DNA of 64,000 nt from Hyperoodon ampullatus (taxonomy: Eukaryota; Chordata; Mammalia; Artiodactyla; Ziphiidae): positions 6,461,527 to 6,525,526 of the forward strand of contig OX457074.1 in the NCBI GenBank assembly GCA_949752795.1, written 5' to 3'. Below, in pieces: positions 53,901 to 64,000 of the stretch (position 1 is its first letter; the number at the start of each line of letters is the position of its first letter). A program made the translations under genes and the position numbers. The notes under the pieces were generated by a model. It made no database searches. It was given only the letters and a program-made list of their open reading frames with translations, and was not told the DNA's origin.

Positions 53901-54505
53901 CGGCCCTCGGTGGGCGAGCATCCCCACCCCCGCCCTGCACATCCCGCCTCCGCCACCTACCTGTCGGCCAACTCCAGCACCTCGTGCACACTGCCCGTGC
54001 TGACGCGGATGCGCCCGGTGTACATGTATTCGATAACGGCTTCCACCGTGTCGGGTTCGGGCCCGGGTTCGGAGCTCCACTTGCGCATCTCCACCCGGCC
54101 CGAGCGGGACTCGGAGAACTGGCCCGAGAGCAGGGGCGTGAAGTACTCGGTGGCGGCGGCCAGCACCGAGCGGTGGGCCCGGAACTCGCGGCCTCCCGCA
54201 CCGCCGAAGCACAAGGTAATGTCGCAGAAGAGGCCCTGGCGCCGCTGCTCGTTCTGCCTCCATGACAGCTCCGAGCAGTGAGAGCTGCACTCGAAATCCT
54301 CGGCCTCCGGGCCCGGGTCGCCCCCGCTCGCCTCCATTGCAGACAAGCCAGGCCCAGGCCCGAAGTCCACCGTGCCGCTGCCTCTGACTTCGGCGGCCAG
54401 CCCCGCCGAGCCGGCAGCGGCCGTCTCCATGCTCTCCATCTCTAGCACCTGCAGAGATGCAGCCGCGGCCGCCGCTGCTGCCGCCGCCACCGCCGCCGCC
54501 GCCAT
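47916..54505 (-). CDS. KLHL11: KLHL11, BTB-BACK-Kelch protein
   Basis: Two coding exons: 53961-54505 and 47916-49497; 2127 nt, 708 aa, same length as human. The ATG at 54505 starts a poly-alanine leader (about 15 Ala/Val) encoded by GCG/GCA repeats. Upstream in-frame ATGs exist but lie beyond the CpG promoter and do not match the family. BTB domain from Cys94 (CDITLCFGG) to about 175, BACK domain about 185-310, then five Kelch repeats ([42 protein letters not shown]), ending PSSQIEC. Family members recruit substrates to CUL3 ligases; KLHL11 is also the autoantigen of a testicular-cancer-associated encephalitis. The 4.46-kb intron is filled with L2 and SINE sequence. Confidence 0.96.
50417..50541 (+). 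repeat. short tRNA-derived SINE, KLHL11 intron
   Basis: Head 'gggacttccctggggtccag', end 'tttggcacggccaaaaaag'. Flanking gaaggacttca / gaatgacttca looks like the target duplication. Confidence 0.8.
50865..50965 (-). repeat. MIR scrap, KLHL11 intron
   Basis: 'catgtgacaggcatcatgct' and 'tgcctgcgaggtaggtatga' follow antisense MIR order. Confidence 0.5.
51388..51505 (-). repeat. short tRNA-derived SINE, KLHL11 intron
   Basis: Antisense third-class copy with target-site duplication tcccaccatc (51378-51387) versus tcccactatc (51506-51515). Confidence 0.85.
51540..53840 (-). repeat. L2-derived block, probably two copies, KLHL11 intron
   Basis: Antisense LINE-2 text in order: 'caaatccatcagcaaattc', 'cttgcagccccttccccac', 'gacaaggccctgtggg', 'ttttgttcactgctgaattc', 'gtactcaataggtatttgtt'. 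A second copy restarts at about 53380 and ends 'ggcgctcaataagtatcaa' at about 53820. The SINE at 52765-52985 splits the first copy. Confidence 0.6.
52765..52985 (+). repeat. CHR-2-like short SINE inside the L2 block
   Basis: Target-site duplication aaaacagctcc at 52754-52764 and 52986-52996. Tail is (CAAAA)n followed by a C run. Confidence 0.92.
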
Positions 54506-54680
54506 CTTGACGACGCCGCCCCCGACCCCGCAGTCTCCGAAAGATCCGGCAGCTCTGGTGCGACACAGAGGGATTCTGGGAATAAATAGTGGGCGAGGGG
54601 CGGAGCTGGCCGCCGCTGGGTCTGCGCATGCGCCCCCCACCCGACCTAACGCGTCCCCCTCAGGTAAGGTGCAAACGTAC
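54506..54680 (-). promoter_or_regulatory. KLHL11: KLHL11 CpG promoter with NRF1-type site
   Basis: CpG-rich upstream of the ATG. The palindrome tgcgcatgcgc at 54623-54633 fits the NRF1 consensus. 'gattctgggaat' at 54572-54583 resembles half of the ZNF143-type CCCAGAAT motif. No TATA box at a fixed position except an AT-rich 'aataaatag'. Factor assignments are by consensus only. Confidence 0.55.
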
Positions 54681-55519
54681 TGCTCCCCAGTTATGACGGT
54701 CTCCCCGGGGGCCGCCCATCCACACGCCCTTGGGAGGATGGCTGTTTCCATCCCCTTAGAGAGCAGCGTGCTCTTCGTGATTGTTTTGTAAAGCAAAAGC
54801 CCCCTTAGACCCTCACCCAGTGTTGTCTTGGGTGGCAACACTGGATTTTTATTTAAGGGTTTAGAATGGCCTTGGAGTAAAAATTGAAAAAAGAAAAAGA
54901 CTCGAGACTGAGCCCCAGTTAAGTGGATGCGGGTGAGCAAGTTACTTATGATCTCTGAACTAATTCATCTTTCTAAAAATGGGATACTATCTAGATTGGA
55001 AAATCGCGGTGAGGAGTAAATGAGATGCTTGTCAGGTGTTTTACATAGTGCTTGGTCCACAGTTACTGCTCCATACATACTTGTTAAAAAGATAAATAAA
55101 AGCCACTTTGGGGCTTTAAGCAAGGGAGTGGCTCAATCAGATGCCTGTTTTAAAATGTCGCTGGTGGCTGTGTGGAGAATGGACTCTAAGGGGACAAAAG
55201 TGGAACTAAGGGCACTAAGTTATCAGACCAGATATGGGTTGATCAGAGGGGTAAATCGACAGGACTTGGCAACCAGAGAAGTGAAGGCAGGCTTTTGGCT
55301 TGAGTATCTAAGGAAAGCTTTGGTTCCCATTCACCGAGAAACGGAAGGTACCGATTCACGGGAGAAGATAGTGGGGTTATTTTGAAGATAGTATTTTGAT
55401 TCTTTTTTGTTTTAAGAGATGGATGAACATTTTTAAAACTACATGTAGTAAAACTATTAGAAAGTACACTTCAAAGGAATGCAGATGAAAGGAAATGGAT
55501 GACATGAGACAGCAGTATG
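54681..55519. other. intergenic KLHL11 / ACLY (tandem, same strand)
   Basis: No exon seen. About 55020-55080 resembles a MIR end ('acatagtgcttggtccacag'); about 55090-55330 resembles L2-like 3' text ('caagggagtggctcaatcag'). Confidence 0.45.
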
Positions 55520-55539
55520 TTTTCATTGTTACTATATAG

Positions 55540-55545
55540 TTTATT
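55540..55545 (-). terminator. ACLY: ACLY polyadenylation signal (AATAAA)
   Basis: Canonical hexamer on the minus strand 846 nt past the ACLY stop. Sequence between is SINE-free, supporting a 3' UTR of about 860 nt (55520-56390). Confidence 0.65.
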
Positions 55546-56390
55546 TAAACCAAACTATAATACAGAGGAGAGACTGAGGTGGCAGCTGCCCAGAATCTTT
55601 GTGGATTACAAATGCAAACTGAAGACAAGTCGATAACAGACAAGTCAGTTGCATAAATACAGAGAATGTTAAGACACAAGACATTTCACAGCTTTTTGCT
55701 TTGCACTTCCACTTTAAACATATGTATGTTACGACTTTACATTTTAAATTACTGCTCCACATATCTGTAACAATGGCTAAGGATGCAATGGTCCTGTCCC
55801 CCTGACATCAGTCTGCAACACGGAACATTTCAGGGGGATACCAAACAAACTCTTAACACACAACATACGAAAAGATCCTAAAAAAAAAAAAAAAAAAAAA
55901 ATCAGATTAATACAATGCTCTTCAGGTTATATGAGGAGGAAGAAAAGCGAAAAGGAAAAACAACGTATTAGGGGTCCTTTAAATGGAGTATCTTGAGGTC
56001 TTAAAAGTGTCATTCCCTTCCTTCAAGGGGAAAACACTTTTTTTACCTAATGGAAAAAGAAAGCAACATTGTAACACCCTACAATGAGGAAAAACACTAC
56101 CCTGACAGTGCTTTGATGCTTCCATATAATAAATACAGCAGGTAGCAGAGCAAATGTTACAAGTATTGGCTGGGTTCTTATTTCTATGCTTATAAAAAAA
56201 ATATTAAGCTTCTTTGTGTAGACTGAACAGTGTTAGCCTGTGGGTGTTGGTCTTCGGTGCCTGTACACTGGTGGCTGTTTACATTCCAGGCCCATCCTTT
56301 AAGCAAGCTCCAGTGCCAGCTGTCTGTGGCTATTTCCCAGGGGGGAGGCATTCTCGTCTTCACTTTACTGTGGCAGGGTTCCTGGCTCCA

Positions 56391-59300
56391 TTACATGCTC
56401 ATGTGTTCCGGAAGAACATATGAAATATCATCCCATGGGTGACGGTACAGCCCCTGCTTCAGCCTCTTCTGATCAAGATAGTGTCCTAGAATGAAGCAAA
56501 CGCATCTTTTCGTTAAGAGTTGGTGGGGCTTCCCTGGGGGCGCAGTGGTTGAGAGTCCACCTGCCGATGCAGGGGACGTGGGTTCGTGCCCCGGTCCGGG
56601 AAGATCCCACATGCTGCGGAGCGGCTGGGCACCCCCCCCGCCCCGTGAGCCATGGCCGCTGAGCCTGCACGTCTGGGGCCTGTGCTCCGCAACGGGAGAG
56701 GCCACAACAGTGAGACGCCCGCGTACCACAAAAAAAAAAAAAAAAAAAAAAAAAGAGTTGGTGAGTTTTTAAAATTTTGGTGAGGGGGAGGAGATAAGGA
56801 AGGGAAATCTTAATACAAAAAAAATGGGGAAGGACATCCAGATCCATCCCACAGGCAGATGCCAGCCTTGGTAAAAGGGAACTCTTGGACTTCATTCTAT
56901 TTTCCTGGGCTGGCAATCAAACTCATTTCCAAGAACAAAGGAACAAAGATAAAGATAAGGCAGAAGTTTAAGAAAGGAAGGATTAGGTACAATGATTAAG
57001 GCAATGTGTCATCTCTCTTACAGAAACTGGCCACACAGGTTAAGTGGTATACCTGAACGATGGGGTAAAACAAACGAAAACAGAAACAGAAACAAAAAAC
57101 ACAAAAACAAACACACAAAACTCTTACTACCAACTCACCAATGAAGCCCATACTCCTTCCCAGCACAAAGATGCCATTGAGGGCTCCAATGTCAATATAT
57201 TCATCAGCTTCCTCCCTGCAACACACAATCCACTTGTAGTTTTACAATGGCTCACATGACTGCCCTCCTCCCCACAGAAAGTACAATTTCTGCCCAGGAA
57301 TGAGAAGCTAGCTCTCTTTGAACTCAAAGCAGAAAAAAGAGATGTTCTGGATGGTAGATGTAGCGGCACTTGTTTTCTTCTTTATACCTCTCCATATTTT
57401 CTAAATCCTCTCTCGTGAGCATGCATTGCTTTTAGAGTTGGGAGGAAACAAGAAAAATCAGTAAGCATTAGGAAGAAGAAAACAGCTGCAAGCTCACCGA
57501 GTGAAGGACCCACAGTTTCTGAGCATGTCTACAAATGCAACTCCAATTAAACCGTCTACATTCAGGATAAGGTTTGGTTTCTGGGAAGGCAAAAAAAATT
57601 CCAAGTATTTATCATTATTACTCATTTTTGTTCCTCCTAATGTTCCACTATTACTATGACAACTATTACTACGAATTCCTGACCACCATTTAAAAGGCTC
57701 CCACCAAAACATCCCAGTTGATTAGGAGAGACAGTGTCTTACTTAATTCCCAATGTCTAGCAAAGGACCCAACCCCTCGTTGACACTTAGTATGCCTGTT
57801 GAACTTAGTTAAGCAACAGAAACAAAAGTTTCCAGAAAACCAGGTTCAATTTTAGCTGCACAGTCAAAATGTAACCTGGCTCTCATTTTCCCCGAGAAAT
57901 TCAGCCAAAACTCTGATTCGGGCATTAGGGACATTTTCTTTTTTACCTTCGAGGTGGTAATCTTCTCTACTTCCAGCGCATAGTCAAGCAGGGGTGTGGC
58001 AGGGAAGTGCTGTCTGACGTAATCTTTGAGGATCTGCACGCGCATGTCTGGGTTGTTTATCTAGAAAGTGACCCAAAGTTACAGAGGAACCCACTCTAAC
58101 ACTGCTGTTAAAAGACATGTTCCTGGGAATACCCTGGTGGTCCAGTGGTTAGGACCCTGTGCTTTCATTGCTGGGGCCTGGATCCCTGGTTAGGGAACTA
58201 AGATTCTGCATGCTGTGTGGCACAGCCAAAGGGGGGAAAAAAAAAAAAAAAAAAAAAAGATATGTTCATGCTTGTGTCTCACACAGGTGGACACAACTGT
58301 ATGTGTCATATCCAGGAGGTATGTTTCAGGGACTTGATCCACATGTATGATTCCATGTAGCACAGATCACGACACTGCTGTGGGGCTTAAGGTTTTTTGA
58401 CGTCCTCTCATATCTTATTTGAGCCTCAAAACCACCTGAGATGTGGCGATGTTGGGTAAGTCAGCCATGGGGTCAGGCAGCAGGGCTGGGGTGCCTACCC
58501 TCAATGGGAAGTCTGAGGTTCTAGACGCTAGCCATACTGCCCACCAGCTTGGCAACGTAGTCAAGCTGTAACCAAGTTCTAGGTTTTTAACTAAGCAAGC
58601 ACGTGTTGGCAGTGGAGCAGCAAAGCATCCCTGAAATTCCAGGAAAACGTCTGGACCTGAGATGAATGGAGATGAACCTTCTGTTCAGAGACCCACACTA
58701 GCGATCACCTGTTGGGGGTGGGGGGGTAGTGAGACAGGTTAGGCACCCGCCAAGTCCCGATACCACAGGGACCTCCTCCCTTGGCCAAGACACGCAAGGT
58801 CAGGATGGAGTCCAGGAAGGAAGGCACCCAAAGACTGGGCGTGGCAGCGCAGGCCTGCCGCTAGCTGGGGAAGATGCCCTGTGCTGTGCGTGTGCCATCT
58901 GCCTGGGAGGTGGCGATGGCTGAGCCAAGTTCTGTGAGCCCAGATGCAACGTCCCTCAGAAGGAACCACCGTCCCTGGTTCAGTCTTTGCCATCCAGCTG
59001 CCTCTGGATCTACCCTGAGCTGGCCCAGCATGGGGATGCCTGGATCACATGCATGACCCTCTTGTATTAATGTGAGTCATACACCCTGCTCAGAGCAGCA
59101 GAGTGAGGGTTCTGGAGCTACAGAGCCAAGGACCCCGAGCAGCTGCCGCTTCCTCTTCTCTCGTTGCCTTTGATTTCTAAACACAGCTCACACGGGACAC
59201 ACAGAGGACTACCTGCCCTGTGAGAAACTCTATTAATTACTTAGAATAGTCACGCTGGCCTCTCCCAATCGGGCTGGCCCTGATTTTATTACTCTTCCTG

Positions 59301-62145
59301 CCCCAGTGGTGTCAGGCTTAACCACATTGACTTGCTTTGGCCGATGAAACGTCAGTGAAAAAAAAGGGGGCTGTGGGCTTCCCTGGTGGCGCAGTGGTTG
59401 AGAGTCCGCCTGCCGATGCAGGGGACACGGGTTCGTGCCCCGGTCTGGGAAGATCCCACATGCCGCAGAGCGGCTGGGCCCGTGAGCCATGGCCGTTGAG
59501 CCTGTGCATCCGGAGCCTGTGCTCCGCAACGGGGAGAGGCCACAACAGTGAGAGGCCCGCGTACCACAAAAAAAAAAAACAAAGGGGGGGGGCTGTGCAA
59601 CTTCCAAGCAGAAGCTTTAAGAGCTTTCTTGTGGTTCGGCCATGGCTGTTTTCCTTCTGACATGAGACCAGCACCTCCTGGATAGGGGCTGCTCCTTCAG
59701 TGGACATGACAGAGCCGTAGCCGTAGCGAACCCACAGTGGATGGAGGATGAGTAAGAAACAAACCTCTGCTGCTGTGAGCCACTGAGATTTTCAGAGTTG
59801 TTTGTTACCGCAACCTGCAGCATTATGTAGCCTGAGACCAATGTGTCCCCTTAACCCTGACCTTAGTCCTTTCTATTAAGATTCACCTGGGTAGCTAAGT
59901 TACCAAGTTTCCAGCTCATCATATTTTCACACCACAACTGAACACAATAAAAACTGTTTAAGGGCAGTCTGTATTATAATGGAAAAAACGGCTGCCTCAG
60001 TGCTGGCATCTGTCAACAAAGCTTTTCATGTTGGGAGCCGAGAGCCCGGCTGTGCCCAGCTAAATCAGTGCCCTCTCATCCTCATCCACCCTGTAGATCC
60101 AGTGCCTACAGAGCGAACACTTACCGATTTCACTCGGTGACCAATGCCCATGATGAGTTTTCCTTCCTTCTTCATCTTGTTCACAAACTCCATGGGGATG
60201 ATGCCACTGTCAAAGGCCTTGCTGAACATCTTGGCCGCTGCATCCAGGGCACCCCCAAACCGGTCACCCTATAGGAGAAGCCAGCCCATGTCGCCCCAAG
60301 CTGTCGGAGTCTCCTTCAGCTTTGCAGGCCAATCCGGCGTGCCCCAAACAGCCCCCAGCACGGGGTGTCACACTCCACGGCTCCCTCTGCGACCCCACTG
60401 CAGCCAAGCGGCGGGATGCTAAAGCCTGGTGTCCCTGCTGTTCACCTCCCAGGATGACGGTACTCACGATGGTGAGCAGTCCCGAGGTGAGGCTGGAGAC
60501 CAGGTCCTTCCCGGCCCGAGCACAGATGATGGTGTTGTGAGCCCCAGAGACGGCTGGCCCGTGATCAGCCGTCACCATCAGGCACATCTCAATGAACTGG
60601 CAGGAGTACTTGGGCAACCTGGAGGAGGGCGTAAAGGAGTAAAGGGGAGAGGACAGGAGAGCTGGAACAAAGGCAGAGGCTGAACAGGAGATACGCTGAC
60701 AAGGCCCCGGTCCTCCTGTCTCCCGTCTCCTTGAACAAGTCACTCAAGCTCAAGAAAGGCAGCAACCTCCCAATCCAGGCCTAATACTATCTTACAACTC
60801 CAAGGCAGCACCTTCTGATTCCTGAGGGGCTCTGGATGTTGCCGAGATCAAATACTGCTTTTAGAACTGAGGTTAGCAAGCAGGGTTTGAAATCTCTTCT
60901 TTAGGCAGTTTTCAGCCTGAGTTGCTGTGACAGGATGTGACATTATTTTTTGTGGTTACTACTCTCCACGTGCCAGACAGAGAGGAGGTGAGATCCCTGT
61001 CCCTTTCACAGTGCACAGTGATCAACCTCCCAGCTGATGATTAAGAACAAAGTCTGGGGAATTCCCTGGCGGTCCAGTGGTTAGGACTCCATGCTTTCAC
61101 TGCCGAGGGCACGGGTTCAATCCCTGGTTGGGGAACTAAGATCCCGCAAGCCGTGCGGCGCAGTCAAAAAAAAAACCCCAAAAAACAAGATCCCACATGC
61201 TGAGCGGTGCAGCCAAAAAAGTCCCAAAAAACAAACCAAAAAAAACCGAAAAACAAACAAAAACCAAAGTCTGGAGCCGTGGGGACGCAAGAGCACACAC
61301 AGTGAAAACTGCTTGGGTGTTACAACCCTTGAACTTTTCCCAGGAAGGGTCCAAAGCAGGACCAAGACCCATCTCTCTTCAGGTGAGGGCAGGACACCAA
61401 CCAAGACTTCCACCTGGCTTTCTGCCCAGAGCCACTCCAGGCCAGGGCTCTGTGAATAGGTACTCATCGGCCTCCCTGCCCAACTGTCAGTCCCAGGGGA
61501 GGGCTAAGCTTGGGAGCTGCAGAGAAAACCAATTTTTTTCTCCATGCAGGCTGATGAGACACAAATGTACAGAGGACACAGTACAAGGTACTTTAACTGT
61601 GCCGGTTCAGCAACTCCAGCAGGCCTGCACTCCTTAAGCTACTGGACGCCTCTAGCCCTCCCCTTTGCTAACCCCTGCCTTTCTCTCAAGAGGCCTGCCT
61701 TCAACTCTGGCCCGTTTCTTTAAAAGTTCCCATGGCAAAGGCGCTGATCCAAAATCCCTGATGAGGTCATTGCTTTCTACTTCTCTAGGTTAAGGCTGGC
61801 CTTTCTGTCCTTGGAAGACTTAGGAACGGCCTTTATCTCTTTTCTCTGACCTTTCACTTGATCTGTGGCCATAAAGAGTGGCCCTGGACATACATGGTCC
61901 CCAAGGCTGCCCACCCCCACTCCCTTGTCAGGGGAAGAAACTTAACTCCGAGTCACAGGGCCCTGCCATCTTCTGCCCTCCACGCCTCACCTTTTCTGGA
62001 ACCAGAGGAGGCCGAGGACCCCGCCGATGCCCATCTCCTCCTTGAAGACCTCAGTGATGGGCATGCCCGCGTAGATGAGCTCCTGTCCTCGCTCATCACA
62101 GATGCTGGTCATGAACGAGGCAGGTTTGCGGATCAAGCCCAGCTC
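56391..62145 (-). CDS. ACLY: ACLY, ATP-citrate lyase, C-terminal exons (partial)
   Basis: Seven last exons: 61991-62145, 60468-60618, 60125-60268, 57947-58060, 57498-57580, 57139-57215, 56391-56485; 819 nt, 272 aa plus stop, ending PEHMSM. Counting back from the 1101-residue human end, this is residues 830-1101, the citrate-synthase-homology module. Its key residues are present: His900 ([10 protein letters not shown]), His975 (GIGHRVKS), Asp1026 (ILNVDGLIG). Known role: cytosolic homotetramer cleaving citrate with CoA and ATP to acetyl-CoA and oxaloacetate, feeding lipid synthesis and histone acetylation; the C-terminal module binds and cleaves citryl-CoA and forms the tetramer core. Frame intact and junctions GT-AG. 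The ATP-grasp and CoA-ligase exons lie beyond 64000. Confidence 0.96.
56526..56752 (+). repeat. CHR-2-like short SINE in last ACLY intron
   Basis: Target-site duplication aagagttggtg at 56515-56525 and 56753-56763. The copy carries a private C-rich insertion near 56630-56644. It lies 40 bp upstream of the terminal-exon acceptor in the gene's direction. Confidence 0.92.
58123..58258 (+). repeat. short tRNA-derived SINE, ACLY intron
   Basis: Third-class SINE ending 'tggcacagccaaa', poly-G then poly-A tail. Target-site duplication agacatgttc / agatatgttc at 58113-58122 and 58259-58268. Confidence 0.85.
59230..59850. repeat. old interspersed repeat split by a SINE, ACLY intron
   Basis: 'ttgctttggccgatgaaacg' before, and 'agaagctttaagagctttct', 'gtgagccactgagattttca', 'gttgtttgttaccgcaacct' after the SINE are familiar parts of one mammalian repeat. 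I do not assign the family. Confidence 0.5.
59376..59580 (+). repeat. CHR-2-like short SINE, ACLY intron
   Basis: Target-site duplication aaagggggctgtg (59363-59375) repeated at 59581-59597 with the G run grown from five to nine. Confidence 0.9.
61058..61264 (+). repeat. short SINE with duplicated 3' module, ACLY intron
   Basis: After the first 'gcggcgcagtcaaaaaa' end, a second 'agatcccacatgctgagcgg' to 'cagccaaaaaag' end follows. Target-site duplication acaaagtctgg / ccaaagtctgg brackets the whole (61047-61057; 61264-61274). Confidence 0.8.
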
Positions 62146-62374
62146 CTGAGCAGAGATGGGGGCAGAGGCAAGCAGGGCTGTGGTGACCACAGAGATTTTC
62201 CCACAACAGCCCCACTGTCTGTGCCCAGAACCAGTGTCCCAGGCAGGTCTTAAATTCTGGCGGCCAAGCAACGGCTCTCAAAGTCCTCCCAAGAAGGAAG
62301 CGCAAAAGCCCTTTTATTAGATCATGTGGGGCGTAGAAAATAGGAGCAGTCATGCCATGGCACCCACTCAGCCT

Positions 62375-62510
62375 GGGCACTGTTGCTGGTCTTTACCAAG
62401 CGTTTGCGGGCCCAGGCAGTTCGCTAAGCTGTTGAAATCCAGGGGTTCATTTTAACCTCACAAACGGAGTAACCAGCCCCAGGTCGCCTGGCTAAGAAAT
62501 GGAAGAATGA
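62375..62510 (-). repeat. MIR-like fragment, ACLY intron
   Basis: 'tttaacctcacaaacggagt', 'ccccaggtcgcctggctaag', 'aatggaagaatgaatcc' follow antisense MIR order, diverged. Confidence 0.45.
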
Positions 62511-62748
62511 ATCCAAAGGGACAATTTTTAAAATACTCTACACACAGCTACCAGTCCCCCAGCAAAATGTAATGAGGCCCATGGCTGGGAAAACGGGGAA
62601 TCCCCTCAACACGTCCTTTCCCTCTGGGAGGGGACTGAGCTCCTGAATCCTCCGTTTCCAGAGTTGGGGCACCACAGGGGTAGCATCAGCTAACTCTCTC
62701 CAAGCCCATTTCTTCAATTATCCCTTGTGAACTTAAGAAATGCTTCTT

Positions 62749-62805
62749 AAGTTATGTTTTAATTATAGAAGCAACATGGAAGTTATGTTTTAATTATAGA
62801 AGCAA
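62749..62805 (+). repeat. short tandem duplication
   Basis: The 26-bp segment starting aagttatgttttaattatag at 62749 recurs at about 62780 with a short spacer; a local slippage duplication. Confidence 0.8.
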
Positions 62806-63518
62806 TGTGGATTTTTAAAAATCCACACTAGAACAGCTAAAATCATGTTGCCTTTGACCTCCACCCCATCTTGGTTTTCTGCCTTCGTGTTTGTTAGTTT
62901 AGTGGACATCTTTCTACACGCATAGACACGTGGAGAAGAGACAACGGTGTTTTGCGTGCCTACATTTTTCATAATCATAATATAAATACTGTCCTATAAT
63001 GTGCTGGTCACTCAATGAATCTGAGCTCTACACATGTCAGCACATATGTAGATCTAGTTCATTCCTTTTAACTACTGTAGAGTATCCCCTCATATGACAA
63101 TCCTACAGGTTGACCATTCCTCCACTGATGACCATCAACTAGAAAAATATGCTTGAACAAGAGTGTATACACAAGCATTTCCTTGAAGGAGCTTTCCAGA
63201 CTTGGAACGGCCGGGCCATAGGTAGGAGCGCTGTTAAGTTGGATTGACATTACCCAACTGCCTTTCACAAAGGCTGTGTCAATTCCACTCTCGCCACCAA
63301 TGAATGAATGTAGCAGCCTCCTCACACCCATACAAACAACGTATCAGAGAACTGTTTTTTTTTTTTTCTCTTTGCTGACCTGTAGAGCAAAATTGGTGTC
63401 ACAGTTTCTACTTTGGTTTCTTTTATAAAGAGTGAAGTTGAGCATCTCTTTATGTTGAAAGAACATCTCCCATCCATTTTTCTAATGGGTACTGGTCTTT
63501 TAAAAATTGATTTTCTAC

Positions 63519-63871
63519 GGACTTCCCTGGTGGCGCAGTGGTTAAGAATCTACCTGTCAATGCAGGGGACACGGGTTCGATCCCTGGTCCAGGAAGATCC
63601 CACATGCCGCAGAGCAAGTAAGCCCATGTGCCACAACTACTAAGCCTGTGCTTTAGAGCCCACGAGCCACAACCACTGAGCCCGTGTGCTACAACTACCG
63701 AAGCCCGCGCGCCTAGAGCCTGTGTTCCACAAGAGAAGCCACCACAATGAGAAGCTCACGCACCGCAATGAAGAGTAGCCCCTGCTCGCCGCAACTAGAG
63801 AAAGCCCGCGTGCAGCAACAAAGACCCAACGCAGCCAAAAATAAGTAAATAATTTATAAATAATTTTTTTT
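63519..63871 (+). repeat. CHR-type long SINE in old L1, ACLY intron
   Basis: Full-length long class with A/T-rich tail. Probable target-site duplication aattgattttcta / aatttgatttcta around it. Confidence 0.87.
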
Positions 63872-64000
63872 TAATTTGATTTCTAAGAGTTCTTGTATAT
63901 AAGAAAATTTGCTCTTTATCTATGCCCCCGCCTTAGACAAGTAGCCTGAAATCTCTTAGCAGGTGCAAACAGCTCTAGAGGACATGGTCTGTCCCCAGCC

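Larger units (their letters stand above)
62745..63960. repeat. old L1 fragment split by a SINE, ACLY intron
   Basis: 'tctttttataaagagtgaag'-type region near 63415-63500 ('gttgagcatctctttatgtt', 'ctcccatccatttttctaat') and continuation after the SINE ('aagagttcttgtatataaga') match the L1M 3' region. The upstream part includes 'gaccattcctccactgatga'. No exon in 62146-64000. Confidence 0.55.

Noticed and set aside
54372..54791. 139-codon plus-strand ORF over the KLHL11 start
   Set aside because: Antisense of the poly-alanine leader and promoter; no independent support.
54503..54940. upstream in-frame extension of KLHL11 beginning at 54940
   Set aside because: Extension crosses the CpG promoter and an NRF1-type site and has no match to the family; the MAAAAV start gives exactly the human length.
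62146..64000. possible further ACLY exon at the right edge
   Set aside because: Searched for the expected preceding segment (VPMDYSWAR-like ending); not found. Only intronic repeats are visible.

Overview
The window is vertebrate nuclear DNA, almost certainly from a cetacean and possibly a toothed whale. Six single-copy genes have spliced exons whose conceptual proteins I recognise as mammalian. The intergenic and intronic DNA is studded with tRNA-derived SINEs of the CHR type (heads reading 'ggcttccctggtggcgcagtgg') in three size classes, which is the typical whale/dolphin repeat load. Older MIR, L2, L1 and hAT fragments make up the rest. Gene order matches the mammalian block known from human 17q21: (JUP)-P3H4-FKBP10-NT5C3B-KLHL10-KLHL11-ACLY.

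Layout. 1-860: CpG-rich, CCAAT-bearing region that fits the JUP promoter/first non-coding exon by synteny (inference). 860-12185: gene-free DNA with SINEs, MIR/L2/L1 fragments and alternating purine-pyrimidine tracts. 12189-18153 (-): P3H4, eight coding exons, 444 aa. 18154-19317: head-to-head promoter interval. 19318-27105 (+): FKBP10, ten exons, 584 aa. 28837-37083 (-): NT5C3B, nine exons, 300 aa. 37084-37963: second head-to-head interval, very G-rich. 37964-43567 (+): KLHL10, five exons, 607 aa. About 43970-54505 (-): KLHL11, two coding exons, 708 aa, with a probable 4 kb 3' UTR. 55535-64000 (-): 3' end of ACLY, seven last exons encoding residues 830-1101, running off the right edge.

Functionally, P3H4 and FKBP10 are both ER cofactors of collagen lysine hydroxylation/folding and sit back to back. 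KLHL10 and KLHL11 are BTB-BACK-Kelch proteins of the CUL3 adaptor family and are tail to tail. ACLY makes cytosolic acetyl-CoA. NT5C3B is a HAD-type nucleotidase. All six reading frames appear intact with GT-AG junctions.

I found no evidence of a previously undescribed biological system. The second-look items are structural: a periodic FKBP exon module, a weak KLHL10 splice donor, SINEs lying within about 55 bp of splice sites or at a polyadenylation site, SINE nesting and head duplication, a tail-only retroinsertion, and Z-DNA/G4-prone tracts. Family names of old repeats are from memory of consensus sequences and were not run through a repeat database.
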